Positions 16,691-24,727 are shown, counted from the stretch's first letter. The stretch is DNA of 29,698 bases from an uncultured Collinsella sp. (GCA_900754275.1 CAAECF010000037.1:1-29698), one strand, 5' to 3'. Numbers and translations: made by a program. Notes: generated by a model not told the origin, from the letters alone.

Positions 16691-17215
16691 CTAATCGTGG
16701 TATTCGCCGCGGTCCCACTTCTCGAGGAACTCGTCAAAGAAGTGCGGGTCAGCCTGAGCCTCGGCATCGGCCTTATTGCAGGCATCGATCTTGGCGATCA
16801 GGGCATCGTGCTCGGGGGTCTTCTCGTAGGGCTCCTCCAGGAAGGCAAGCATGATATCGGCCATCAGGAACTCGCCGGTGATCTTGCCGCCAAAGCCCAC
16901 GATGTTGGCGTTGAGCTCGCGACGGGCATACAGGGCAGAGGTCATATCGCGGACCAGGGCGCAGCGGGCGCCGGGAACCTTGTTGACGGCGTTGGTGATG
17001 CCGATGCCGGTGCCGCACAGGGCCACGCCAAAATCGGCCTTGCCGCTGGCGACAGCCTCGCCCACGGCCTTACCGTAGATGGGATAGTGCGTACGGGTGT
17101 GGCTGTAGGTGCCGCAGTCGAGCACCTTGTAGCCAGCCTGCTCCAGGCGGTCGGCCAGATAGATCTTCTCGTCCGTAACGATATGGTCGCAACCGATTGC
17201 GATGGTCTTCTTCAT
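16691..17215 (-). CDS. lacB: Galactose-6-phosphate isomerase subunit LacB
   Basis: This 174-aa RpiB/LacAB-family subunit, with LacA, forms the isomerase turning galactose-6-phosphate into tagatose-6-phosphate. It matches LacB closely: MKKTIAIGCDHIVTDEK, DCGTYSHTRTHYPIYGK, the active-site loop ALCGTGIGI with Cys67, NKVPGARCALVRDMTSALYARRELNANI and GFGGKITGEFL. Length is as expected (171-174). It lies 63 bp downstream of lacA. Lactose or galactose-6-phosphate catabolism is therefore strongly indicated. Confidence 0.96.
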   Translation of the reverse strand: MKKTIAIGCDHIVTDEKIYLADRLEQAGYKVLDCGTYSHTRTHYPIYGKAVGEAVASGKADFGVALCGTGIGITNAVNKVPGARCALVRDMTSALYARRELNANIVGFGGKITGEFLMADIMLAFLEEPYEKTPEHDALIAKIDACNKADAEAQADPHFFDEFLEKWDRGEYHD

Positions 17216-17278
17216 CAGAACGTCCTTTCGTCTGAATTCACAAGTTGAGGTAGAAGTTCGAGTTCTCGGTGGCTCTCG

Positions 17279-17707
17279 TTAGGCCATCTTGTTGAGCATG
17301 TCGACACGGATCTGGTGACGGCCGCCGGCGTACTGGGCACGCAGGAACTCGCGGGCGATCTTCTTGGCGACCTCGGTGCCCACAACGCCCGGGCCCATGG
17401 TGACCATGCGCGAGCCGTTGTGCTCGCGGGTCATGTAAGCGGAACGCTCGTCGGAAATGTTGGCGACGACCATGCCCTTGATCTTGACGGCGGCCATATA
17501 GGAGCCGACGCCGTACTTATCGAATGCGAAGCCCTGGGAATCCTTGTGCTCCAGCAGGTCCTTGGCAACGGCGGTCGCGGAATCGACAAAGTCCGCGGCA
17601 GGGGTCTCGGAATAGTCGACGACCTCGTGACCGTCGGCGATGAGCATCTCCTTGATGGACTCCTTCATCGACATACCGTCGGCATCGGAAGCGATTACAA
17701 CCCTCAT
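17279..17707 (-). CDS. lacA: Galactose-6-phosphate isomerase subunit LacA
   Basis: A 142-aa RpiB-fold subunit with the exact length of known LacA proteins. It starts MRVVIASDADGMSMKESIKEML and has GVGSYMAAVKIKGMVVANISDERSAYMTREHNGSRMVTMG. LacA lacks the active-site cysteine and contributes substrate-binding residues at the shared interface with LacB. It is the first gene of lacA-lacB-lacX-lacC. The ATG is preceded by AAGGAGGATGTC. The upstream 300 bp carries a cluster of GAACA/TGTTC half-sites. Confidence 0.96.
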   Translation of the reverse strand: MRVVIASDADGMSMKESIKEMLIADGHEVVDYSETPAADFVDSATAVAKDLLEHKDSQGFAFDKYGVGSYMAAVKIKGMVVANISDERSAYMTREHNGSRMVTMGPGVVGTEVAKKIAREFLRAQYAGGRHQIRVDMLNKMA

Positions 17708-17801
17708 GACATCCTCCTTGAGAGATACGCAGGTGCGTAGTTTCTGTTTGGAAGTGTTGAATCGCGTTCAGGTCCGGGCATCTGAATGTGCGGTTCTTCA
17801 C

Positions 17802-17877
17802 TGTTCATGTTTATTTGAACACATTCGAACATCAACTGCAAGAATTATTTGTTTGTCTTTGTTCTTTTTTGAACAAA
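17802..17877. promoter_or_regulatory. Cluster of GAACA/TGTTC half-sites upstream of lacA
   Basis: TGTTCA-N8-TGAACA spans 17802-17821. GAACA-CATTC-GAACA is at 17817-17831 (10-bp period). TTTGTTC-N6-GAACAAA is an exact inverted repeat at 17858-17877. It lies in the 308-bp gap between lacA and the membrane-protein gene; the rest of that gap is AT-rich promoter-like DNA and the terminator at 17949-17981. Confidence 0.55.
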
Positions 17878-17948
17878 TACCGTTCGCGGATGATTGCTGA
17901 CCGTTTGGAATCGGGGAAAGCCCACCCTGCCACGTATTCAACAAACAA

Positions 17949-17981
17949 AAGGGCGGCCGAGAACGTGTCTCGGCCGCCCTT
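17949..17981 (-). terminator. Intrinsic terminator of the membrane-protein gene
   Basis: AAGGGCGGCCGAGA (17949-17962) pairs exactly with 17968-17981 around a 5-nt loop. On the minus strand it is followed by TTGTTTGTT. It lies about 35 bp past the stop of the gene at 18016. Confidence 0.85.
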
Positions 17982-18015
17982 CGGCGGTATTCCCCGGTAT
18001 ATACAGCTGTTTTAG

Positions 18016-19029
18016 CTACTCGGACTGCCCGCCCTTTTTGGCGTGCTTGGACGGAGCGCTCAGAAAGCGACCCGTCAAATAGTTCGCCGGGCCGGAAATA
18101 TCAATCCCCAGCAGGGTGTGCCCCAGCCACAAAAACGCCGCGAGCACCAGCAATGGAATCACGCACGAGGTCACGATCATCACGATGACGCCTTCGATAA
18201 GGTCGGTCACCTGCTGCACGATCTCGTCGGTCATCTGCTTGGCACCACTGGTTACCGACGTGACCAGGCTTGAGGCACCGTCGGCAAGCTGCTCAAGCAC
18301 GTTCTTGGACTCTGTGGACTCGGTCTTTTTCTTGCTTGCTTTGGAGCTATCACTATTTGCCGTACCCGCAGCGTCGGCCGCCTTTTGCTCGGCCGCTTCG
18401 ATGCTCACTCGATACGTTTCGTCGACCTTTTGCGACACCCATACGCTTGCAGGCACCAACGCCATGCCGATCGTGGCGACCACCAGCACGCGAGTCGCCA
18501 CGCGGCGCAGGACGGCGCTCGTGCTCCAGCGCCCGTGAATGCCGAGCGACACCGCAAGGAGCACCAGCGCAAACGGGATCAGGATGCCCAGGCCAACCGA
18601 CCACAAAATGGTCAGCAGGTATTTCTCGAGGTAGAGCACGGCAAGCACGATGCCCAAGTTACCCGAAAGCTGCGCGAGCTGCTCGGCAACCGGCGTTCCC
18701 GTATCGCCCGGCAGCGCAGTGATACCCGCAGATAGGGCGACGCACGAGGTCGTGAGCGCCAAAACATTGCCCTTCTTTTGATCGATGACCTCGATGGTGG
18801 AGTCCCAAGTCTTGGTATCGGCGAAATGCGGACGAGCTACAAAGCCCGACAGCAGCGCCAGTACCACGAGCGCAACGATAAAGCCAATCTGCAGCTTTTT
18901 GTTTGCGCACACGACATCGGACAGACTGGGCTGCAGCTCGGTTACCGTCGTGTGCTCGGTTATCTGGACAGGACGCCCATGAGCCATCTCGTGCGCGTCT
19001 CTTTTTTGTATTGACCCGTTATCCGGCAT
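18016..19029 (-). CDS. Multi-pass membrane protein of unknown function
   Basis: A 337-aa protein I do not recognise. It has hydrophobic segments near residues 46-65, 88-105, 126-142, 144-164, 179-198 and 279-306. A hydrophilic, Lys/Ser/Glu-rich stretch (~205-270) with coiled-coil character (EAAEQKAADAAG, SKASKKKTEST) precedes the last hydrophobic segment. The N-terminus is cytosolic-looking with no signal peptide. GAGGAGG 7 nt upstream of ATG 19029 gives a strong start. It lies between lacA and lacF on the same strand but has its own terminator, so a role in lactose use is not implied. Confidence 0.8.
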   Translation of the reverse strand: MPDNGSIQKRDAHEMAHGRPVQITEHTTVTELQPSLSDVVCANKKLQIGFIVALVVLALLSGFVARPHFADTKTWDSTIEVIDQKKGNVLALTTSCVALSAGITALPGDTGTPVAEQLAQLSGNLGIVLAVLYLEKYLLTILWSVGLGILIPFALVLLAVSLGIHGRWSTSAVLRRVATRVLVVATIGMALVPASVWVSQKVDETYRVSIEAAEQKAADAAGTANSDSSKASKKKTESTESKNVLEQLADGASSLVTSVTSGAKQMTDEIVQQVTDLIEGVIVMIVTSCVIPLLVLAAFLWLGHTLLGIDISGPANYLTGRFLSAPSKHAKKGGQSE

Positions 19030-19122
19030 TTGGATACCTCCTCAGTCCGGGGCTTAATGCGAAAGGAAGTATACCCACCGAGCAAAAAACGAACGGGAAG
19101 ACGAACAGAGCGCACCAAGACT

Positions 19123-19213
19123 GTCCCCAATGACTATCTCCGGATGAGTTGCGGTGGAATAGGGATTGTTTTGCGCCCGTCGGCCCCTATTCAGTCCCTA
19201 TTTCACCGCAACT
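19123..19213. repeat. Intergenic repeat: GTCCCCAATGACTAT plus inverted repeat
   Basis: GTCCCCAATGACTAT (19123-19137) is identical to 14502-14516. Next to it, 19147-19165 and 19195-19213 are inverted repeats matching at 18 of 19 bases (AGTTGCGGTGRAATAGGGA) around a 29-nt loop. There is no ORF of note. Confidence 0.6.
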
Positions 19214-19226
19214 TGGAGGAGGACAG

Positions 19227-19260
19227 AAAAAGCCCTGCCGCGGGTAGCGGCAGAGCTTTT
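19227..19260 (-). terminator. Intrinsic terminator of lacF
   Basis: AAAAGCCCTGCCGC pairs with GCGGCAGAGCTTTT (one mismatch), loop GGGTA. On the minus strand it is followed by TTTTTCTG. It lies 27 bp past the lacF stop. Confidence 0.85.
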
Positions 19261-19287
19261 GGAAGGGGACTTGGTTGTGAGGGCTCG

Positions 19288-19626
19288 TTAGGCGAGCTTG
19301 GCCTCGAGCTCGGCGATGCGCTTGTAGGCATCGATGGTAAAGCGGGCCTGCTTCTCCAGGATCATAGTGGTCATGAGAGTGTCCTGAGCGTGAGCCATGA
19401 TGAAGGTCATCTCCATCTCGCCACCGCCGGCCTCCTGCGAAAGCAGCTTGGTCTGCGTGTCGTGGGCGCCGATAAGTGCATCGCTGGCATCCTTGTGCAG
19501 CTGTTCGGCCTTCTCAAAATCGCCCTCGCGAGCAGCATCGAGCGCTGCAAGCAGATCGGTCTGGGCGTCACCTGCGTATGCGACAATCTCGAATCCAACC
19601 ATCGAGATTTCTTCTTTGGTTGCCAT
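19288..19626 (-). CDS. lacF: PTS lactose/cellobiose-type EIIA component
   Basis: This 112-aa cytosolic EIIA of the lactose-cellobiose family forms a helical trimer that passes phosphate from HPr to EIIB. The active-site segment FIMAHAQDTLMT contains the phosphorylated His79 and the metal-binding Asp82. It is the only EIIA in the window and would serve LacE1, LacE2 or both. It is monocistronic: it has its own terminator, and its promoter region 19627-19841 contains CAATATCGAACA (19798-19809), further GAACG/GAACA half-sites and a degenerate LacI-type site (19697-19710). Separation of the EIIA from the EIICB genes, transcribed in the other direction, is unusual compared with lactococcal lacFE. 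Confidence 0.94.
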   Translation of the reverse strand: MATKEEISMVGFEIVAYAGDAQTDLLAALDAAREGDFEKAEQLHKDASDALIGAHDTQTKLLSQEAGGGEMEMTFIMAHAQDTLMTTMILEKQARFTIDAYKRIAELEAKLA

Positions 19627-19794
19627 ATTGCGTTCCTTTCACATATGAACCAATGGAGAGCATCGCGTCCGGGCATACGCGCTGCGTTCTGTATGACAGA
19701 AACATTAACATTCAAACAAAAAAGAACAGCGCAAAACGTGATTTCGAGCTATGAACGGTCGCTTTTCGCCCGTGAACGGTTTTTAAACCAATCT

Positions 19795-19809
19795 GAACAA
19801 TATCGAACA
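19795..19809 (+). promoter_or_regulatory. GAACA-N5-GAACA site upstream of lacF
   Basis: GAACA-ATATC-GAACA is a direct repeat with a 10-bp period, containing the 12-mer CAATATCGAACA shared with 7854-7865 (inverted) and 26082-26093. It lies about 170 bp upstream of the lacF start. Confidence 0.55.
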
Positions 19810-19841
19810 CAATTAGCGGCAACCCAAACAGACCTGCGCCC

Positions 19842-20846
19842 CTAGCGTACATCGCGCACCGTATCGCCCTCGACGAGCACGCCCGGAAACAGCATGTGCT
19901 CCACACCGGGCGCAACGCCCTCGGCGCCGGCAATCTTGTCGACCGCCCACATGCCGACGCGCTTGTTGTCAAAGCGCACCGTGGTCAGGCGACGGTCGGG
20001 CACGATATCGCCCAGGCTGTCATCAACACCCACCACACTCACGTCCTCGGGCACGCGCTTTCCGCGCGACTCGAGCCCGCGAATGCAGCCGTAGGCCATG
20101 GCGTCGTTGGAAGCATAAATGGCCGTACAGGTCGGATCATCCGCCAGGGCCTGACCTGCGGCATATCCGCTCTGCGCCGTCCAATCGCCACGGATAAGTC
20201 GCGGTGGCTCAATGCCATGCGCGCGCAATGTCTCGCGCCAGCCTTCCTCGCGCCGCATGCCCGAAAGCGAGCGCTCGGGACACGAGATAAAGTGCACGGT
20301 CTTGTGCCCCCGCTCCAGCAAGTACTCGACCACCTGGCGCGAGCAATCGAACTGGTCGTTATCGACCGTTGAACAGAGCGGGTGCTCCAACATCGTAACG
20401 AGCACCGTCTGCATGCCGGGCAGCGGCTCAAAAGTGCCAAAGTCTGCCGGCATGCGATTCATGATCACAACCATACCGTCCACTGGCAGTGCGCTCATGC
20501 GCGACGATGCGCTCTCGAGGGTATACGGATGCCCGTCTACTTTAGTGAGGGTGATGGCATAGCCGTGCTTATCGGCCGCGGCGGCAAAGCCCTCCATACG
20601 GTCGAGATTGCCGGTGCCGGTAATGTTGAACATGGCGACGCCGACGGTCTTAAACTTACCGCGGCGCAGCGATCGACCGGCAAAATTGGGGCGATACCCC
20701 AGCTCGCGCATGGCGGCACGCACGCGTTCCTTGGTCTCGGGGCGCACGCTGGGCGAATCGTGCACGGTGCGCGAGACCGTCTGCTCCGAGACGCCCGCGA
20801 GACGCGCCACATCCTTAACGGATACCGATTTTTTAACAGCGGCCAT
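19842..20846 (-). CDS. LacI-family regulator 2, divergent from lacE1-lacG1
   Basis: A 334-aa LacI-type protein. The HTH VSVKDVARLAGVSEQTVSRTVHDS has Glu-Gln at the positions of LacI Tyr17-Gln18. RPNFAGRSLR is the hinge region and AIYASNDAMAYGCIRGLESRGKRVPEDVSVVGVDD is in the ligand domain. The start ATG 20846 has only a weak AGAAAGA ribosome site. The 357-bp gap to lacE1 carries the paired operators TGTTAACGTTGCCA and TGGCAACGTCAACA, so it probably represses lacE1-lacG1 and perhaps lacF, which lies directly downstream. Confidence 0.93.
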   Translation of the reverse strand: MAAVKKSVSVKDVARLAGVSEQTVSRTVHDSPSVRPETKERVRAAMRELGYRPNFAGRSLRRGKFKTVGVAMFNITGTGNLDRMEGFAAAADKHGYAITLTKVDGHPYTLESASSRMSALPVDGMVVIMNRMPADFGTFEPLPGMQTVLVTMLEHPLCSTVDNDQFDCSRQVVEYLLERGHKTVHFISCPERSLSGMRREEGWRETLRAHGIEPPRLIRGDWTAQSGYAAGQALADDPTCTAIYASNDAMAYGCIRGLESRGKRVPEDVSVVGVDDSLGDIVPDRRLTTVRFDNKRVGMWAVDKIAGAEGVAPGVEHMLFPGVLVEGDTVRDVR

Positions 20847-21006
20847 AGGTCGATCTTTCTATGTCAACGATGCCATTGATGGCACCTTGCGCAGTCATTT
20901 TTACCGCCTTCAAGTATATCCAACGCCTCCCCCACCATACGCTCACCACCCAAAACCTACCGTTCACCGACATTTTTGCTTCCCCAAACGGCTTTTGTCG
21001 ACCAAA

Positions 21007-21020
21007 TGTTAACGTTGCCA
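21007..21020 (+). promoter_or_regulatory. LacI-type operator, lacE1 copy 1
   Basis: TGTTAACGTTGCCA. It shares the TGTTAACG half with the gal and lacG2 operators but has its own TTGCCA half. The remaining gap 20847-21203 shows nothing else nameable. Confidence 0.65.
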
Positions 21021-21125
21021 TTGTGCAAACACAGAGCCACCGGGCGGCTCAAACGTTTACGCGTAAGGAATCGACGGTTCGCAGGCACAGGAACCACCGG
21101 TTCGCTTCTTTTTTTGTGTCACAAA

Positions 21126-21139
21126 ATGGCAACGTCAAC
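21126..21139 (-). promoter_or_regulatory. LacI-type operator, lacE1 copy 2 (inverted)
   Basis: TGGCAACGTCAACA; its reverse complement TGTTGACGTTGCCA differs from copy 1 by one base. Centres are 119 bp apart. It lies 64 bp before the lacE1 start. Confidence 0.65.
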
Positions 21140-21203
21140 ATTTTGGCAACCGAAAGTCAAAAGCTACCATCGTTGCTAACCCACCGACTCTTAGGAGCAT
21201 TGC

Positions 21204-22967
21204 ATGGAGCAACTCATCGCCATCATCGAAAAGGGCCAGCCCTTTTTCAACGCGATCGCCCGCAACAAGTACCTCAAGGCGATCCGCGACGGCTTTATCT
21301 CCGTCATCCCCATCATCATCTTCTCGTCCATCTTCTGCCTGGTAGCCTCGGTCCCCAACATCTGGGGTTTCTACTGGCCCGATGACATCAACAACGCCCT
21401 GTGGAAGTGCTACAACTACTCCATGGGCATCCTGGCCATCGCCTGCGCCGCCACCACGGCCAAGCACTTCGCCGACGCTCAGAACCGCGATCTGCCCAAG
21501 AACAACCAGATCAACTTCATCTCGTGCATGTGCGCGGCCATCATCGGCTTCTTGCTCCTTTCGAGCGACACGATCGCCACGGACGCCGCCAGCGGTTTCA
21601 ACACCACCTACCTTGGTTCCAAGGGCCTGCTGACCGCTTTCATCGCTGCGTTTGTGACTGGCATCATCTACAAGTTCTTCATTAAGCGCAACATCACCGT
21701 CAAGATGCCCGAGCAGGTTCCGCCCAACATCTCGCAGACCTTTAAGGACATCATCCCCTTCTCCGTCTGCATCACCGTCTTTTGGGTTTTTGACATCGTC
21801 TTCCGCGCTGCTTTTGGCTTCTGCTTTGCCCAGGGTGTCATCCAGGTGTTCCAGCCCCTGTTCACCGCTGCCGATGGCTACATCGGCCTCGCTGTGATCT
21901 ACGGCGCCATGAGCCTCTTCTGGTTCGTGGGCGTCCACGGCCCCTCAATCGTCGAGCCCGCCATCGCCGCCGCTCTCGTTGCCAACATGACCGACAACCT
22001 GGCTGCGTTCCAGGCCGGCCAGCACGCTTCCGCTGTCCTGACCCAGGGTGCCCAGTACTTCGTCGTCTGCATGGGCGGCACCGGCGCCACGCTCGTCCTG
22101 GTCTTTATGTTCTGCTTCCTGGCCAAGTCTCAGGAGATGCGCGCCGTCGGTAAGGCCGCCATCGTCCCCGTCTGCTTTGCCGTCAACGAGCCGCTGCTGT
22201 TCGCCGCGCCCATCGTACTCAACCCCGTCTTCTTTGTCCCGTTTGTCTTTGCCCCGATCGCCAACATCTGGATCCTCAAGATCTTTATCGACTTCTTGGG
22301 CATGAACGGCTTTATGTACACCCTGCCTTGGACCGTCCCCGGCCCCATCGGCACCATCATGGGCCTGGGCTTCCAGCCGCTCGCCTTTGTGATGCTCGCC
22401 CTTATCCTGGTCGTCGACTTCGTTCTGTACTATCCGTTCTTCCGTGCCTATGACGCCCAGAAGTGCGCCGAGGAGGCCGAGATTTCCCAGGAGGAGCTCG
22501 CAGCCAAGAACGCCGAGAAGGCCGCTAAGCTCAACGATGCCTTCCAGGGCAAGGCTGACGCCAAGAGCGTTGCCGCCGGCGCTGCTGCCGAGGCCGTGAA
22601 GTCCGACGTCGCTCCCGCCGCCACCGAGGCAACGACCGCCAGCGACCTCAACGGCAAGCGCGTGCTCGTGCTCTGCCAGGGCGGCGGAACCTCGGGCCTG
22701 CTCGCCAACGCGCTGGCCAAGGCCGCCAAGGAGCGCGGCATCAATCTTGAGACCGCTGCCGAGGCCTATGGCAACCACGTGGACATGCTCCCCGACTTCG
22801 ATCTGGTCGTCCTGGCCCCGCAGGCCGCCAGTTACCTGGCCGACCTGCAGAAGGACTGCGAGCGCGTGGGCAACAAGTGCGTCGCCTGCCGCGGTAAGCA
22901 GTACATCGAGCTTTCCCAAAACGGCGATAAGTCTCTCGCCTTCGTAAGCGAGCAACTCTCGAAGTAA
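21204..22967 (+). CDS. lacE: PTS lactose-family EIICB permease 1
   Basis: A 587-aa membrane transporter of the Lac family. Residues ~1-415 are the EIIC channel (GFISVIPIIIFSSIFCLV, LFWFVGVHGPSIVEPAI, NEPLLFAAPIVLNP, FLGMNGFMYTLPWTVPGPIG). An Ala/Glu/Lys-rich linker (~430-480) leads to the EIIB domain, VLVLCQGGGTSGLLANAL, with phosphorylated Cys491. It would import and phosphorylate lactose or another beta-galactoside using phosphate from LacF. GGAG 6 nt before the ATG supports the start. It is followed by lacG1 after a 66-bp gap with a hairpin, and is preceded by two LacI-type operators. Confidence 0.94.
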   Translation: MEQLIAIIEKGQPFFNAIARNKYLKAIRDGFISVIPIIIFSSIFCLVASVPNIWGFYWPDDINNALWKCYNYSMGILAIACAATTAKHFADAQNRDLPKNNQINFISCMCAAIIGFLLLSSDTIATDAASGFNTTYLGSKGLLTAFIAAFVTGIIYKFFIKRNITVKMPEQVPPNISQTFKDIIPFSVCITVFWVFDIVFRAAFGFCFAQGVIQVFQPLFTAADGYIGLAVIYGAMSLFWFVGVHGPSIVEPAIAAALVANMTDNLAAFQAGQHASAVLTQGAQYFVVCMGGTGATLVLVFMFCFLAKSQEMRAVGKAAIVPVCFAVNEPLLFAAPIVLNPVFFVPFVFAPIANIWILKIFIDFLGMNGFMYTLPWTVPGPIGTIMGLGFQPLAFVMLALILVVDFVLYYPFFRAYDAQKCAEEAEISQEELAAKNAEKAAKLNDAFQGKADAKSVAAGAAAEAVKSDVAPAATEATTASDLNGKRVLVLCQGGGTSGLLANALAKAAKERGINLETAAEAYGNHVDMLPDFDLVVLAPQAASYLADLQKDCERVGNKCVACRGKQYIELSQNGDKSLAFVSEQLSK

Positions 22968-22976
22968 GTAACGCTC

Positions 22977-23010
22977 AGGGCCAGCCGACCATCCAAGACC
23001 GGCTGGCCCT
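22977..23010 (+). terminator. Intercistronic hairpin between lacE1 and lacG1
   Basis: AGGGCCAGCCG (22977-22987) pairs exactly with 23000-23010, loop 12 nt, followed by TCGATTT. There is no strong U run, so it probably tunes or stabilises segments of the lacE1-lacG1 mRNA rather than fully terminating it. Confidence 0.6.
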
Positions 23011-23033
23011 TCGATTTAGACGATTGGATCATC

Positions 23034-24473
23034 ATGTCCGTTAACCCTGCTAGCGTCACCAACCCGCCTGCGCAGTTTCCCGAGGACTTTGTCTTTGGCG
23101 GCGCTACCGCTGCCTACCAGGTAGAGGGCGAGACCCGCACCCATGGTAAAGGCAAAGTCGCCTGGGACGACTTCCTGGAGGCCCAGGGGCGCTTCTCCCC
23201 CGATCCCGCTTCGGACTTCTACAACCAGTACCCCGTCGATTTGGAGCTGTGCGAGGAGTTCGGCATCAACGGCATTCGCCTCTCTATCGCCTGGAGCCGC
23301 ATCTTCCCCAACGGTACCGGTGAGATTAACCCCGAGGGCGTGCAGTTCTATCACGACCTCTTCGCCGAGTGCCATAAGCACCACGTTGAGCCGTTTGTCA
23401 CGCTGCATCACTTTGACACGCCGCTGTCCCTCTTTGAGAAGGGCGACTTCCTCAACCGCGAGACCATCGACGCCTTTGTGGACTTTGCTACCTTCTGCTT
23501 TAAGGAGTACGCCGACCAGGTGACCTACTGGTTCACCTTTAACGAGATCTGGGCCGACGCCTCCAACACCTACATCGAGGGCACCTTCCCCGGTGGCGTC
23601 AAGGCGCATCTGGCCGAGGCCTTCCAGTGCGAGCACAACATGATGCTCGCCCACGCCAAGGCCGTGCTGGCCTTCCACAACGGCGGCTTTAAGGGCAAGA
23701 TCGGCGTCATTCAGTCGCTGGAGTTTAAGTATCCGCTCAACGAGAACGACCCCGCCGACATCAAGGCCGCCAACAACGAGCACGTGCTGCAAAACCAGTT
23801 CTTGCTCGACGCCACCTTCCGCGGCGACTATGCGCCCGACACCCTCGAGTGCGCCAACCGCCTGGCTGCCGTCTCGGGCGGCACCATCGAGATCCTAGAC
23901 GAGGATCTGGAAATCATGCGCGAGGCCGCGCTCTACAACGACTACCTGGGCGTTAACAACTACCAGTGCCGTTTCTTGAAGGCTTACGATGGCGAGAACG
24001 ACCTGCACCACAACGGTACGGGCGAGAAGGGCACCGGCCGCTGGCGCGTCAAGGGCATTGGCGAGCACGTGAACAAGCCTGGCATCCCCACCACCGACTG
24101 GGACTGGATCATCTATCCCGAGGGTCTGTTCGATCTGCTCGTCTACATTAAGCAGCGCTACCCCAACTACAAGCAGATCTTCATCACCGAGAACGGCATG
24201 GGCTACAAGGACCCCTACAAGGACGGTTTTGTGGACGACCAGCCGCGCATCGACTACATCGAGCAGCACCTGCGCTGGTTGCTCAAGGCCATGGAGGTGG
24301 GCGTCAACGTGGGCGGCTACTTCCTGTGGAGCCTGCAGGATCAGTTCTCCTGGACCAATGGCTACAACAAGCGTTACGGCTTCTTCTACGTTGACTTTGA
24401 AACCCAGAAGCGCACACCCAAGGCAAGCGCATACTGGTATAAGCACGTGGCGCAGACCCGTCGTCTGGACTAG
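23034..24473 (+). CDS. lacG: 6-phospho-beta-galactosidase 1 (GH1)
   Basis: This 479-aa cytosolic family 1 glycosidase hydrolyses lactose-6-phosphate to glucose and galactose-6-phosphate. The acid/base is Glu171 (TFNE) and the nucleophile is Glu386 (ITENG). The phosphate pocket S439-W440...K446-R-Y448 (SWTNGYNKRYG) has the same Ser, Lys and Tyr spacing as the phosphate-binding residues of lactococcal LacG, and the Trp after Ser favours galactosides over glucosides. The ATG follows TGGATCATC, a weak ribosome site. It forms an operon with lacE1 and ends before the terminator at 24519. A second copy is at 26111-27559. Confidence 0.94.
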   Translation: MSVNPASVTNPPAQFPEDFVFGGATAAYQVEGETRTHGKGKVAWDDFLEAQGRFSPDPASDFYNQYPVDLELCEEFGINGIRLSIAWSRIFPNGTGEINPEGVQFYHDLFAECHKHHVEPFVTLHHFDTPLSLFEKGDFLNRETIDAFVDFATFCFKEYADQVTYWFTFNEIWADASNTYIEGTFPGGVKAHLAEAFQCEHNMMLAHAKAVLAFHNGGFKGKIGVIQSLEFKYPLNENDPADIKAANNEHVLQNQFLLDATFRGDYAPDTLECANRLAAVSGGTIEILDEDLEIMREAALYNDYLGVNNYQCRFLKAYDGENDLHHNGTGEKGTGRWRVKGIGEHVNKPGIPTTDWDWIIYPEGLFDLLVYIKQRYPNYKQIFITENGMGYKDPYKDGFVDDQPRIDYIEQHLRWLLKAMEVGVNVGGYFLWSLQDQFSWTNGYNKRYGFFYVDFETQKRTPKASAYWYKHVAQTRRLD

Positions 24474-24518
24474 TGACTGGCGGGGTTGCCCGCTCACATA
24501 ACCTGTCCCCATTTCTCA

Positions 24519-24563
24519 GCCGGGGGCGGCACGTCACACGGCGCGCCGCCCCCGGCCTTTTTT
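24519..24563 (+). terminator. Intrinsic terminator of lacE1-lacG1
   Basis: GCCGGGGGCGGC (24519-24530) pairs exactly with 24545-24556, followed by CTTTTTT. AACCTGTCCCC lies just upstream. Confidence 0.9.
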
Positions 24564-24581
24564 GGGCGGACCGTGTCGCAC

Positions 24582-24727
24582 GTTTGTCTCGATCTGTAAC
24601 ATCTAGCCGAGTTTTTTGGTCCTAGCTGTTACAGATTGAGACGAACAGGATTGCTCTTTCCGAAGAATCTAAATCTGTAACACGTAGCCCGCTTTTGACC
24701 GTCTACCTGTTACAAATCGAGACAAAC
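24582..24727. repeat. Tandem pair of related palindromes (ATCTGTAACA family)
   Basis: Unit 1: 24582-24601 pairs with 24627-24646 over 20 positions if two G-U pairs are allowed. Unit 2: 24673-24682 pairs with 24708-24717 (one mismatch), and GTAG (24684-24687) pairs with CTAC (24703-24706). Both share ATCTGTAACA, a TAGCC-G-TTTT apex, and TGTTACARATYGAGAC. It lies in the 264-bp gap between lacG1 and the lacI3 end, and no ORF was seen. It is REP/BIME-like. Confidence 0.75.

Noticed and set aside
19697..19710. Possible LacI2 operator before lacF (TGTTAATGTTTCTG on the minus strand)
   Set aside because: It matches the lacE1 operator at only 10 of 14 bases and lacks the central CG, so it was not listed as a site.
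24582..24727. CRISPR-like repeat array
   Set aside because: There are only two units, the repeats are palindromic with related spacers, and no cas genes are present; it fits tandem palindromes better.
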